A stretch of DNA of 64,000 nucleotides from Bdellovibrionales bacterium CG10_big_fil_rev_8_21_14_0_10_45_34 (lineage in GTDB: Bacteria > Bdellovibrionota > Bdellovibrionia > Bdellovibrionales > 1-14-0-10-45-34), in NCBI GenBank assembly GCA_002778785.1, contig PEZS01000002.1, positions 103,126-167,125 on the forward strand, written 5' to 3'. The position numbers and the translations under genes were made by a program. Shown piece by piece: positions 9,195 to 18,076 of the stretch. The notes beneath the pieces are model-generated. The model was not told the origin of the DNA and did no database searches. It was given only the letters and a program-made list of their open reading frames with translations. Position 1 is the first letter of the stretch; each line of letters starts with the position of its first letter.

Positions 9195-11639
9195 TTAGGA
9201 TTTGGCACCTCTTGAGACGTATTCTTCTTGAGTGAAGTCGTCGACTTGAATGGCATCGAGCCGAAGCTCTTCAGACTTCGAAAGTATTTCTTTTTCTTCG
9301 GCAGAGATAACATTTTTAGATACCGCTTCATCTATCAAATCGCGGACCTTCTTTTTAGGGAGCTGTTTTGTTCGTATTGCCTTTCTGATTTTTTTCTCTG
9401 CCGTTTCCGCCTTACATACTGCCGTGAAGGCTCGCTCCAAACGGGCCAAAGCTTGGTTCGGATCCGTCGGCATATAAATGCCCTCGCTCAAGCGATCACG
9501 AATATCAAAGTCGTTAAGAACCATATCGGAGATCTCGTGAGTTAGTGTGTCCGGCATTTCTCCACCAAGGGAGTTCAAACCAGACCATGACCGAATGACG
9601 CCTTTAAAAATCCAACTCAGCCCTGGCACAGACAAATTGGAATAAATGCCGTCAAAAGCCCTTTGGCATTCGTAGTAACAGGTGTTGGTAGCAAACTTGA
9701 CAAAAGGAATGTCAGATTCTCTGCGCCCATCGGCAATCCATCTTCTTAAAACTGCGGTCGTGATAAACATCCACGAAAGAATATCTGCAAATCGACCAGT
9801 GATTTTTTCTTTGGTTTTTAGTTTTCCGCCGAGCGTTCCCATAGCAATATCAGCCAAAATGGCGAAGGAAGCCGATATCCAGGCCAGCTTTTGAAAGTCT
9901 CGGCCAATTTTGGATTCTCCATTTCTCGAAGCCAAGTAACCACGCGAAACACTTAAGATGAGCGCACGACAAGTGTTGTTGATCACGTGACCAATATGGC
10001 CCCAAAATGCTCTATCGAAAGCTTTTAAATCGCCTCGTTCAATAGCATCAACTTCTTTATAGGCATAGGGATGCGCGCGGAGTGCACCTTGTCCAAAAAT
10101 AATGAGTGTGCGGGTTAAAATATTGGCGCCCTCGACTGTGATTCCAATTGGCATCGCCATGTAATAAGGAGCAAGGAGATTGCGGGGCCCTAAGCTGATT
10201 CCCGCACCACCCAAAATGTCGAGCGCATCGTTGACTCCTTTTCGGCCAAGTTCTGTCATGTGATATTTTGCAATAGCTGTAACGACCGGAGGCTTAAGGC
10301 CCTGATCAAGTCCGCCCAATACGTATCTTCGAAAACCTTCCATCAAATAAGTGTATCCTGCGATTCTGGCAAGAGGCTCTTCGATGCCCTCAAACTTACC
10401 AATGGAAAGTCCAAATTGTTTTCGGACTTTCGCATGTGCACTTACTGCTCTCATCGCCGCCTTGGTTCCACCAATGCTCTGTGCCGGCAAACTGATTCCA
10501 CGCCCGGCAGCAAGGGATTCCATCAGCATAAGCCAACCTTTGCCAGCCCCGCCTTCGAGTCCGCCAACGATGCAATCAACGGGCACGACAACATCGTGGC
10601 CTTGAGTGGGACAGTTATAAAAGGGAACTCCCAGAGGATCATGCCTTTTGCCTAAGACAACCCCTGGGGTGTTTGACGGAATCAACGCGCAGGTAATTCC
10701 GAGATCTTCGCCTTTGCCGAGTATGTTGTCGGGATCTTTCAACCTAAAAGCCAAACCTAAAGTTGTAGATATCGCGGCAAGAGTGATCCAGCGCTTATTC
10801 CAGTTGAGGCGCATCATCAGCTTGCCATCGGGGCCCTTAAAGATGATGCCTGAGGCTTGGATGGCTCCGGCATCGCTGCCTGCTGTTGGCTCAGTCAACG
10901 CAAAGCAAGGAATCTCTTCGCCAGTCGCTAACTTTGAAAGATACTTTTTCTTTTGCTCTTCAGTTCCGTAATGAACCAAAAGCTCAGCCGGTCCTAAAGA
11001 ATTAGGAACCATAATCGTGATTGTTGCAGGAATGGATCTGCTCGCCATTTTTGAAATAACTTCGGAATGAGCAAGGGCTGAAAAGCCGAGTCCACCGTAT
11101 TCCTTGGGAATGATCATGCCCAAGAACTTTTCTTTTTTTATGATATCCCAAGCTTCTTTAGAGAGCTCTCTTTTTTGCCAGACATCCCAGTCATCGATAG
11201 CCGCGCAAAGTCTCTCAACGGGCCCGTCCATGAAAGCTTTTTCTTCTGGCGTCAGCTGAGGATAGGGTTCATTCATGAGCCATGTAAAGTTGGGTTTACC
11301 TGAGAAGAGTTCACCTTCTGCCCAGACAACTCCAGCATCAAGAGCCGTCCGCTCGGTTTGCGAAATGTTGGGAACTATCTTTAAGGCTCTCATGATTTTC
11401 ATCACGATAGATGAAACCAGAACCTGCCGAATTGCAGGAATGTTAAAGAGAAGTGCCACAGCAAATACGACAAAAATAGCAACCGGGTCTACACCCAAAA
11501 GATACAGTCCGCCTAAAACCACAATGGACCAGACAATCAGTGGGACCCGCCAAAATCCCAGAAGCGCGAGTGTAGTTATCCAGATGACACAAGCAGCTGG
11601 TGTTTGCCCAAAGTGTCCGTAAAAAGCCAATTCTTCCAT
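9195..11639 (-). CDS. fadE: Acyl-CoA dehydrogenase, FadE type
   Basis: Large acyl-CoA dehydrogenase catalysing the first oxidation of fatty-acid beta-oxidation. Its 814 residues match the length of E. coli FadE. The first 90 residues hold hydrophobic segments as in FadE, followed by NISQTERTALDAG, PKEYGGLGFSA, PCFALTEPTAGSDAGA (FAD/substrate site), GITVEGANILTRTLIIFGQGA and a C-terminal helical extension ending in DDFTQEEY. This start has the conserved hydrophobic N-terminus. It lies 25 bp downstream of a TetR-family gene on the same strand, so the two are probably one operon and the regulator probably responds to acyl-CoA, as in other fad regulons (inference). Confidence 0.95.
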   Translation of the reverse strand: MEELAFYGHFGQTPAACVIWITTLALLGFWRVPLIVWSIVVLGGLYLLGVDPVAIFVVFAVALLFNIPAIRQVLVSSIVMKIMRALKIVPNISQTERTALDAGVVWAEGELFSGKPNFTWLMNEPYPQLTPEEKAFMDGPVERLCAAIDDWDVWQKRELSKEAWDIIKKEKFLGMIIPKEYGGLGFSALAHSEVISKMASRSIPATITIMVPNSLGPAELLVHYGTEEQKKKYLSKLATGEEIPCFALTEPTAGSDAGAIQASGIIFKGPDGKLMMRLNWNKRWITLAAISTTLGLAFRLKDPDNILGKGEDLGITCALIPSNTPGVVLGKRHDPLGVPFYNCPTQGHDVVVPVDCIVGGLEGGAGKGWLMLMESLAAGRGISLPAQSIGGTKAAMRAVSAHAKVRKQFGLSIGKFEGIEEPLARIAGYTYLMEGFRRYVLGGLDQGLKPPVVTAIAKYHMTELGRKGVNDALDILGGAGISLGPRNLLAPYYMAMPIGITVEGANILTRTLIIFGQGALRAHPYAYKEVDAIERGDLKAFDRAFWGHIGHVINNTCRALILSVSRGYLASRNGESKIGRDFQKLAWISASFAILADIAMGTLGGKLKTKEKITGRFADILSWMFITTAVLRRWIADGRRESDIPFVKFATNTCYYECQRAFDGIYSNLSVPGLSWIFKGVIRSWSGLNSLGGEMPDTLTHEISDMVLNDFDIRDRLSEGIYMPTDPNQALARLERAFTAVCKAETAEKKIRKAIRTKQLPKKKVRDLIDEAVSKNVISAEEKEILSKSEELRLDAIQVDDFTQEEYVSRGAKS

Positions 11640-11664
11640 GATGCGTCTCCCTTTTCGTTGCGCC

Positions 11665-12297
11665 TTATTCCTTTTTTCTTGCCCTAACTAACAAATCCAA
11701 AAAAGCCACATTGAATCGCCTATGGGCATTAGGATCTCTCAACATGCGAATTGAGTGATGATATCCTAAGACATAAGCATAAAGCTCCCAAGCAAACTGT
11801 CTACAGTTGAGCGATGAACAAAATTCATTTGAATCGACCCCTATCTTCGCCGCTTTCTCAAGGTTGGAGAGCAAATTCAACTGGGCATCCTTCACAAAAT
11901 CTCTCAATAAACCAGGACGCTCGTCGAGTTCGACAGAAGCAGAAATTAGGATACTACCCCCTGGAAGAGTGCTCTTATCATTAAGGTATTGAATCCAGTT
12001 CTTCACAAGAGCGCGAATTCTCTTTTCACCCTTTGGTTGTTCAAATGCGGGCAGCATCACATTATCAATAAAAATCTGCGTCGCCCTTTTTAAGACGTCG
12101 AGTTGTAGCTGATCCTTTGAACCAAAGTGTGCAAAAAGGCCACTCTTCGACATACCAACCGCCTTAGCGAGCTCGCCGATAGTTAGGCCGTCAATGCCCT
12201 CTTTGCTGGCCATTTTTAAGGCGGTATTGAGAATTTTGATCTTTTTTTCGGAATAAACCTGAGTCACGTGAAGATTGTAGCACGACCGTTCGGTCAA
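11665..12297 (-). CDS. TetR-family transcriptional regulator of fadE
   Basis: TetR-family repressor with the DNA-binding helix-turn-helix in the segment LTIGELAKAVGMSKSGLFAHFGSK and an all-helical ligand-binding remainder. The frame opens at TTG 12297, but the first ten codons include a dyad and a -10-like TACAAT, so the GTG at 12267 (six bases after TACAAT) is the more likely start and would give 200 residues from a leaderless message. The operator-like dyad lies within this region, indicating autoregulation and control of fadE 25 bp downstream. The ligand is unknown; an acyl-CoA is plausible from context only. Confidence 0.88.
   Translation of the reverse strand: MTERSCYNLHVTQVYSEKKIKILNTALKMASKEGIDGLTIGELAKAVGMSKSGLFAHFGSKDQLQLDVLKRATQIFIDNVMLPAFEQPKGEKRIRALVKNWIQYLNDKSTLPGGSILISASVELDERPGLLRDFVKDAQLNLLSNLEKAAKIGVDSNEFCSSLNCRQFAWELYAYVLGYHHSIRMLRDPNAHRRFNVAFLDLLVRARKKE
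12284..12295. promoter_or_regulatory. TetR-type operator at tetR-fadE promoter
   Basis: Palindrome GACCG-TT-CGGTC, of the form often bound by TetR-family repressors (ACCGNNCGGT core). It lies four bases upstream of a minus-strand -10-like TACAAT (12274-12279), so binding would block RNA polymerase. No good -35 is seen 17 bases away. Confidence 0.6.
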
Positions 12298-12327
12298 GGT
12301 AGCAAAGAATCTTTCGAGCGACGCAAA

Positions 12328-12435
12328 TTAGACCCATTCACTCAGGTAATCGAGCTCCGGGCAATCGCCGAGAAGTAAAAAAATTTTCTTTAGCTCAGCG
12401 CCCCACGCATCTTCCAAACCAAAGCCAAGTATCAC
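12328..12435 (-). other. Possible small ORF or gene remnant (35 codons)
   Basis: A GTG-initiated frame of 35 codons lies between greA and tetR, too short for normal calling. The predicted peptide begins VILGFGLEDAWG, continues through ELKKIFLLLGDCPEL and ends YLSEWV. Its composition resembles real protein rather than random translation. A stop codon directly precedes the GTG and no clear ribosome binding site is present. It may be the surviving C-terminus of a lost gene or a small protein. Confidence 0.3.
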
Positions 12436-12522
12436 TTAATGGGTAGGTAATGGGTAAACAATGCCTACGACACAGCGAACTAGGTCAAAAATAAAAACGC
12501 GCAGTGAACTGGGTACTTCAAA

Positions 12523-12999
12523 TCATTCAAAGCGAAAGCTGAGGATTTCATACTCTTTTTCGCTGGCCGGCGTCTTCACTTCAACGACGTCACCGGCGAC
12601 CTTACCAATTAGAGCTCTCGCCAGCGGTGAAACAATTGAAATCTTTCCTTGATTAACGTCTGCCTCGTCGACTCCGACAATTTGATAGGTGTACTGCTTG
12701 TCATCTTCTTGGTCCATAATCTTAACGTGAGCGCCAAATACTACACGATCCGATTTGATTTTCGAAGTGTCGACAACTTCTGCTCCGGCAAGATGGTTCT
12801 GAATTTCTTGTACACGGCTTTCTATCCAAGCTTGCCGCTCTTTTGCCGCATCGTAGTCGGCATTCTCACTCAAATCACCATTTGCTCGTGCAGCCTCAAT
12901 GAGCCGAATCACTTCCGGTCTTTCAATAGACACTAGCTTTTTTAGTTCATCTTCCAACTTCTTTTTACCGCGCAACGTTATTGGCAAAGTATCTTTCAT
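12523..12999 (-). CDS. greA: Transcription elongation factor GreA
   Basis: GreA-type cleavage factor that rescues backtracked RNA polymerase. The start at ATG 12999 gives 158 residues, the standard GreA length, and has AAGGA seven bases upstream; an in-frame start at 13023 would add eight residues before MKDTLPITLRG. The N-terminal coiled coil carries the acidic tip LSENADYDAAKERQ, and the C-terminal FKBP-like domain ends with VVEVKTPASEKEYEIL. The gene is divergent from mgtE, with 54 bp between the start codons as annotated. GreB is less likely given the DLSENADY tip. Confidence 0.93.
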   Translation of the reverse strand: MKDTLPITLRGKKKLEDELKKLVSIERPEVIRLIEAARANGDLSENADYDAAKERQAWIESRVQEIQNHLAGAEVVDTSKIKSDRVVFGAHVKIMDQEDDKQYTYQIVGVDEADVNQGKISIVSPLARALIGKVAGDVVEVKTPASEKEYEILSFRFE

Positions 13000-13053
13000 A
13001 CCGAGTCCTTTCGACCGCAACAAAATTAAAGCTACCTGTTATATCTAATTCCT

Positions 13054-14478
13054 TTGACGCTAGCAACGCCTCCTGTGAACATTGACTTGAATCTATATAA
13101 TTATTCAATATCACTTAGGAATATGCAGCTTAATCCAACCAATGCCGCGATCATACGTCGACTTCTTGGGGGTCGCAACACCCGCCCTCTTAGAGGTATC
13201 CTCAAAAAAGTACCCCCAGCGGACTTGGCAAAGCTATTTTCTAAACTGAATGACCTAGAAATCAAGCATCTTGTGGATGCGCTACTTGCCATAGATAAAG
13301 CTAGTCTTACTCTGAAAGAAATCCCCGAGATACATCTCCAAGAGATTTTGCACAGTCTAGATCGGGCGAAAATTCTGGCACTACTCAATTACTCCCCCGA
13401 GGATCATGCACTCTACTTTCTTGAGGTTTTAGAGGAAGACGCCCAACCCCTTCTAGAACTTACCGAGGCTCCGAGACGAAGACGACTTCAACAGCTCTTA
13501 AGCTACCCTGAAGATTCAGCTGGTCGTGATATGGAGACCAACGTCTTCGTAGTCCCCATCGATCTCACGGCTCAACAAGTTATTGATCTTATCCGTGAGA
13601 GCATCGCAAGCACTCCTTTTTACTATATATACTGTGTGGATGAAGAAAGGCGGCTTGTCGGTGTTGCATCGCTGAGAATGTTGGTTACTGCTCCAGCTAA
13701 AACTCCGCTGAAAGAAATCGTAAAGAAAGAGATCGTTAGTGTGCGCCCGCAGACGCCCTCTGAAGAAGTGGCTCGGCTCGTGAGTCACTACGACATTATC
13801 GCGATCCCGGTAGTCAGTGATTCTCACCAGATTCTTGGTGTCATTTCCGTCGACGACGTTATCGATATTATACAAGATCAAGCCACGGCAGATATTTACG
13901 CTAGCGTTGGTCTACAGGAGGGCGACAAGGTATATACCCCCGCCCTACAGAGTTTAAAAACACGAATGCCTTGGATCTTTTTAAACCTGGCAACGGCCAT
14001 TGTGGCGAGTTCAGTAGTTAGCCTCTTTGAAGAGACTATGACGGAACTTATCGTTCTTGCGACACTTAACAATATCGTCGCAGGGCTGGGCGGTAACACA
14101 GCCATTCAAGCACTCACAGTAGTCACACGCGGCCTAGCCTTAGGTGACTTTGAATTTACAACTCTCAAGAGAGCACTGACGAAGGAGATTTTTGTCGGAC
14201 TGTCTATGGGCATGATTACCGGATTCTTTGCAGGGATCTTAGTCTGGTTTTGGAAAGGCAGCTTCGGCGTGGGCGTTGTGATTTGCCTAGCGATGATACT
14301 CAATTTTCTGATTGCATCGACCGTGGGTTCACTCACGCCAGTGCTATTAAAAAGAGTCGGGGTAGATCCTGCTGCTGGTAGCGGCGTTATTTCAACCGCT
14401 GTGACAGATAGCTTTGGATTTTTCAGTTTTTTAGGGATCGCGACTTTAGGCCTTCATTACTTTGGTCCATTTTCTTAG
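13054..14478 (+). CDS. mgtE: Magnesium transporter MgtE
   Basis: MgtE-family Mg2+ channel. Residues about 30-155 form the helical N domain, ending in the YPEDSAGRDM motif. Residues about 160-280 are a pair of CBS domains that sense cytoplasmic Mg2+. The C-terminal 200 residues contain five hydrophobic helices, with the pore segment GLGGNTAIQALTVVTRGLALGD. The frame opens at TTG 13054; an internal ATG at 13123 (AGGA two to three bases before it) gives about 451 residues, close to the family norm, and could be the true start. The gene stands alone between greA (divergent) and the DHH phosphoesterase gene. Confidence 0.93.
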   Translation: MTLATPPVNIDLNLYNYSISLRNMQLNPTNAAIIRRLLGGRNTRPLRGILKKVPPADLAKLFSKLNDLEIKHLVDALLAIDKASLTLKEIPEIHLQEILHSLDRAKILALLNYSPEDHALYFLEVLEEDAQPLLELTEAPRRRRLQQLLSYPEDSAGRDMETNVFVVPIDLTAQQVIDLIRESIASTPFYYIYCVDEERRLVGVASLRMLVTAPAKTPLKEIVKKEIVSVRPQTPSEEVARLVSHYDIIAIPVVSDSHQILGVISVDDVIDIIQDQATADIYASVGLQEGDKVYTPALQSLKTRMPWIFLNLATAIVASSVVSLFEETMTELIVLATLNNIVAGLGGNTAIQALTVVTRGLALGDFEFTTLKRALTKEIFVGLSMGMITGFFAGILVWFWKGSFGVGVVICLAMILNFLIASTVGSLTPVLLKRVGVDPAAGSGVISTAVTDSFGFFSFLGIATLGLHYFGPFS

Positions 14479-14522
14479 TCTTTTAGTGTCAGCTTCATGG
14501 AATCACGAAAAAATGATAAGTA

Positions 14523-15533
14523 ATGTCTAATCACCACGAAACCTGCCGTGCCATCAGGGAAGCTCAAAGTATATTGCTAACAACCCACCGCGAAGGAGAC
14601 GGCGATGGAATTGGATCGCAAGTTGCCCTTTATACAGCGCTAAAGAAACTCGGCAAAACAGTCCGCATGATGAATGTGGATTTGCCGGCCCCGAGATATC
14701 ATTTTGTCAAAGGCGTCGAAAAGATCGAAGTCTTCAACCCCGCGGTAAAAATCTTAAAGCCCGATCTCGTAATTGTTTTCGACACAAATGATTTGCGATA
14801 CTTTGAACCCTTTTCGAGTCATCTTGTGAAAATGGGGGCTCGCATCGTGTTTATTGACCACCATCCCCATTCCGCTCCGATACGACCTGCAGCAAGTTCG
14901 TTCAATAGCGCAAGTGTGATCGACACCAAAGCTGCTAGTACGGGAGAGATCACATTCGATATTATAAAGGGTTTGGGCGTGAGTCTGGATCCCGTAATCG
15001 CTGGTGCACTTTACACAAGCATTGTGTTTGACACACAACTCTTTAGATTTATTCGCGGCTCTAAAAAGTCTCACGTAATCGCCGCTGAAATTCTAGAGTT
15101 CGTAAATGATCCCGAACAGATCCACGTTGAACTATTTGGCCGACAAACACCAAATAAAATGAAGCTTTTGAGTGAAGTCTTATCTTCAGTGGACTACACT
15201 CACGGTGACCGGGTTGCTTGGATCAAGGTAAAGCTGTCGCAGCTTAACGAACATCAGCTCGATACGGAAGCCTCTCGAGATATCGTCGATATGATAATGG
15301 CGATTGATAGTATCAGCGTGGCCGTACTCATCCGAGAAGATGCTCCAGAGGAATTCAAAATTAGCCTTCGTAGTAAAGTCGATTTTGAAGTTCTTCCGAT
15401 CGCAGAAACACTTGGAGGCGGCGGGCACAGGCAAGCGGCAGGAGCCTATTTTTCTGGCCCCTATGACGACCTTAGAGCGCTCATTACCGAAACCCTGAGC
15501 GAATCGTTTAACGAAGAGCGACCAGCAGTCTAA
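14523..15533 (+). CDS. nrnA: DHH phosphoesterase, NrnA-like
   Basis: Bifunctional nanoRNase/pAp-phosphatase of the DHH-DHHA1 family, degrading short oligoribonucleotides and 3'-phosphoadenosine 5'-phosphate. The 336-residue length is right for NrnA. The metal-binding motifs are HREGDGDGIGS, VFDTND, the signature FIDHHPH, and DTKAASTGE; the C-terminal DHHA1 substrate-binding motif GGGGHRQAAG is intact. The start at ATG 14523 is 44 bases after mgtE. An organism with this gene may lack the E. coli-type Orn, but that cannot be tested within the window. Confidence 0.92.
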   Translation: MSNHHETCRAIREAQSILLTTHREGDGDGIGSQVALYTALKKLGKTVRMMNVDLPAPRYHFVKGVEKIEVFNPAVKILKPDLVIVFDTNDLRYFEPFSSHLVKMGARIVFIDHHPHSAPIRPAASSFNSASVIDTKAASTGEITFDIIKGLGVSLDPVIAGALYTSIVFDTQLFRFIRGSKKSHVIAAEILEFVNDPEQIHVELFGRQTPNKMKLLSEVLSSVDYTHGDRVAWIKVKLSQLNEHQLDTEASRDIVDMIMAIDSISVAVLIREDAPEEFKISLRSKVDFEVLPIAETLGGGGHRQAAGAYFSGPYDDLRALITETLSESFNEERPAV

Positions 15534-15546
15534 CTGCAAGCGAGCT

Positions 15547-15738
15547 ATGAAAAATAAGAGTAAAGATCCGCGCAAAGAAATCATCTGCCTCTGTAATGGT
15601 GTAACTCGAAAAACCATTCAAGATGCTATTGATAGAGGCGCTAAAACCCCCAACTCGGTATTTGACGCCACAACAGCTGGCGTCGGCCCCTGTGGCGGAA
15701 GCTGCCGAAAAAAAATCATTGAAATGCTCAAGAAATAA
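15547..15738 (+). CDS. BFD-like [2Fe-2S]-binding protein
   Basis: Small 63-residue protein of the bacterioferritin-associated ferredoxin-like family. Four cysteines are arranged as CLC near residue 15 and CGGSC near residue 50, the usual pattern for a helical [2Fe-2S] domain, with a lysine-rich C-terminus. Such proteins shuttle electrons for iron release or act as small redox modules. The gene lies 13 bases after nrnA and is probably co-transcribed. Its last codons run directly into a long palindrome: the last two bases of the TAA stop are the first two bases of the left arm. Confidence 0.85.
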   Translation: MKNKSKDPRKEIICLCNGVTRKTIQDAIDRGAKTPNSVFDATTAGVGPCGGSCRKKIIEMLKK

Positions 15739-15793
15739 GGTGCCAGGTCCTATTTGCGGACGCACCGCATCCGCAAATAGGACCTGGCACCTT
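15737..15793. repeat. Long perfect palindrome (24-bp arms, 9-base loop)
   Basis: Arms 15737-15760 and 15770-15793 are exact reverse complements, starting AAGGTGCCAGGTCC on the left and ending GGACCTGGCACCTT on the right, around the loop CGCACCGCA. A second element of the same design, with AAGGTAC ends, occurs at 35337-35397. The form resembles REP-type palindromes mobilised by RAYT transposases in other bacteria (established for that class); no such transposase is in this window. As RNA it would fold into a very stable hairpin and could also end transcription after the ferredoxin gene. Confidence 0.85.
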
Positions 15794-15982
15794 CCTCTTT
15801 ACCTCGTTGTCAACGAAGGCGGTAGAATCTACGTTCCAAGGCTAAAACCAAATTCAACGATTTACTATGATGGTAGCACTGCGGACCTATATCTTGAGCC
15901 TAGTCAGCGTGAATCTGGTGAGCGTGTTTTGATCCGCTCTGATCGCGAGAATTATCTAAATACTTACCATGGGGCCCGCTAG
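15791..15982 (+). pseudogene. C-terminal gene remnant after the palindrome
   Basis: The frame running out of the palindrome's right arm stays open for about 63 codons to a TAG and reads like real protein: LPLYLVVNEGGRIYVP, then PNSTIYYDGSTADLYLEP, ending YLNTYHGAR. There is no start codon or ribosome binding site at its head, so it is best explained as the surviving end of a gene whose front is gone, perhaps lost when the palindrome arrived. The family is not recognised. Confidence 0.45.
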
Positions 15983-15993
15983 ATCCTGATTGC

Positions 15994-16827
15994 CTACTTC
16001 TCGATAGCAACGGAACCGAACACAATCATCATTGACCCTGCAATTTGCGCGACCGTGAGCGATTCATTGAAGAACATTACACCAATCGCGAATCCAAAGA
16101 TCGGTTCAAGATATTGAGCCACGATACTGAACCTTGGCAAGGTTCGTAAGCAGGCCGTGAATCCAAAATAAGCAAGGGGAGTGAGGATTCCGAGCGCCAA
16201 AATTGATACCCCTTCTGCCTGAGTTGGAATTTTGAAAAATGCGCCATCTGCCAACCAGATAAACGTGCACGCCATTAACGATAAAATCTGCGTAATGCCG
16301 GTCACTTCCAGACTTGAGTAAACGGTCTGAAATTTTTTAACTAAAACGGTGTAAGCGACCCAGGTGAGCATGCCGATGGTCAGGAAGAGGAAGGGAAGCG
16401 GGCCATATGATCCGGTTACTTCTTTCCAATCTAAAAAAAGAAAAGTGCCGATCATCGACATTAAAAGTCCAATCACCAGTTTGCGATTAAATTTAACCCC
16501 GATGAAGAACAGCGCGAGTGCTGGATTCAAACAGAAAATAACCAAGTACCAACTAACCGGCAAATGAATCATCGCAAGGCCCTGAAAATAGAAATTTGCA
16601 CCGAGACTGACGAGTAAGATGATCCAATATTTCGTCTGAACCCGAGGGACGAGACGGATCAGCTTAGGAACTAGCGTGATAAAGAACACGCTAGCTAATA
16701 AAAATCTGAGAGTTAGAAGAAAAGGAAGTGACTCCGCATCGCTTCCGGTTTTAACGAAGGCCGGGATCGCAGACCAGAGGCCGACAGCAAAGAGACCAAG
16801 CAATATACTTTTTGCTTTATTTTCCAT
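15994..16827 (-). CDS. EamA/DMT family transporter
   Basis: Drug/metabolite transporter superfamily permease, probably exporting an amino acid or other small metabolite. About ten hydrophobic segments form two EamA repeats. The start of the first (LLGLFAVGLWSAIPAF) and the end of the second (VAQYLEPIFGFAIGVMFFNE) are characteristic. The frame is open from 16878, but I use the ATG at 16827 (MENKAKS), which has GGAG nine bases before it and puts the first helix at the N-terminus; the upstream gene would then overlap by 11 bases. The substrate is unknown. Confidence 0.88.
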   Translation of the reverse strand: MENKAKSILLGLFAVGLWSAIPAFVKTGSDAESLPFLLTLRFLLASVFFITLVPKLIRLVPRVQTKYWIILLVSLGANFYFQGLAMIHLPVSWYLVIFCLNPALALFFIGVKFNRKLVIGLLMSMIGTFLFLDWKEVTGSYGPLPFLFLTIGMLTWVAYTVLVKKFQTVYSSLEVTGITQILSLMACTFIWLADGAFFKIPTQAEGVSILALGILTPLAYFGFTACLRTLPRFSIVAQYLEPIFGFAIGVMFFNESLTVAQIAGSMMIVFGSVAIEK

Positions 16828-17899
16828 TTTGAATTGCTCCGATGAAAGATTCCATTTGTGAATAAGGAAAGGGTGCATGAAAGTGCGGGATTTCAGGAAT
16901 TTCCTGAAGATCCTCTAAAAGAACTCGAAAGCTATCGGGCAACTGAAATTTTCCTTCCGTATACTTCACTTGTTGCTTCATCCAACGATCGATCTGTTGG
17001 TTTTGGTCGTCTGCATTTTTATGTAATGACAAGAGTGAATCGACTTCTTGTGTAAGATCCGCAAAGATCGTCGGAAATAATGAAAAATCAATCTCGAGAC
17101 GTCCATGATCTGCAAAAATGGCGCCTGCGGCAGTTAAGCGATTCCATAGGAGAGAACCAATCCAGCTATCGTTATCGATAGTTGTTTGACCTGAAATAGG
17201 ATCGTCTTTAAAGCCCAGCCGACCGAACCAAAAAAGACGTTGCATGATAACAAAAGTGGCGATTTCGGGGAATTCTGATAGATGGCGAATTAATAATGAA
17301 TCTGTTGAGATCTCTCCCATGACGTCCAAGAAATAGGGATTGATTTTCAAATTTGGTCGTAATTGTGGGGACACGCGATAAGGTCCGACTCGATGGCCGA
17401 CCTCATGAAAAACGGAAGCTAAATAAATTGTCTTATCGAGATTGTTGTAAAGGGAGAGGAGCCTAGTGCCTGTAGAAGGACCAAAGCTACGACGTACAAT
17501 TGGAAAAATAACGGAGGTAAAAATATTGCTCCAGATATCGATGAACTCAATTCCAAAAACCTCATTTTCATTTGCGGCCACTTGGCCTATTGCCTGTGGA
17601 AAAAACATAAAAATGTTCTGGCCCGAACAAATTGAGCCTGAGCCAATGATGACATTTGCGGCAAAGTGCTGAGGATTTGAGAAGTCTTCAAGTTCGTGGT
17701 CATAAGCTTTATACTTCTCGATGAGAGATCGGTAAGATGTTCGTTGTTCGATCCAGGAAAAGACGGCATCTTCGAGTTCGCGATCACGACGGATTAAGAC
17801 ATCAGCAAAGTTGAACTCGGATTTTGTAAGTTTAAAGTGCCCCTGGATGCGGCTGTACTCTTCATTTTTAACAGATTCTAAAATATTCTGCGCTTCCAT
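16817..17899 (-). CDS. Putative zinc peptidase-like protein (HExxH)
   Basis: Family not recognised with confidence; it may belong with DUF6421-type proteins. The 360-residue, soluble-looking product has no signal peptide. It contains SVFHEVGHRVG, an HExxH zinc motif at residues 165-169, and a glutamate in the GEISTDS segment at residue 196, spaced as the third ligand would be in a gluzincin. This suggests an intracellular metallopeptidase or an inactive relative. It sits directly upstream of the EamA permease, overlapping its start, so both are probably one operon. Confidence 0.65.
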   Translation of the reverse strand: MEAQNILESVKNEEYSRIQGHFKLTKSEFNFADVLIRRDRELEDAVFSWIEQRTSYRSLIEKYKAYDHELEDFSNPQHFAANVIIGSGSICSGQNIFMFFPQAIGQVAANENEVFGIEFIDIWSNIFTSVIFPIVRRSFGPSTGTRLLSLYNNLDKTIYLASVFHEVGHRVGPYRVSPQLRPNLKINPYFLDVMGEISTDSLLIRHLSEFPEIATFVIMQRLFWFGRLGFKDDPISGQTTIDNDSWIGSLLWNRLTAAGAIFADHGRLEIDFSLFPTIFADLTQEVDSLLSLHKNADDQNQQIDRWMKQQVKYTEGKFQLPDSFRVLLEDLQEIPEIPHFHAPFPYSQMESFIGAIQNGK

Positions 17900-18076
17900 G
17901 ATAAAGCTCCTTTAACGGATAGAGCCCAGAGCAACCTCCATGCCCTAGAAATCATGATTTAAAGTGAGTTTAATGTGATCTGAGCGCCCGAGTTGTCTCA
18001 GTTTTCGGATTCGTCCAGGACTTAAGACTGTTTAATTTAGATCAAGGAGTTCCCGGCGAAATGAGTTCCCGGACTT

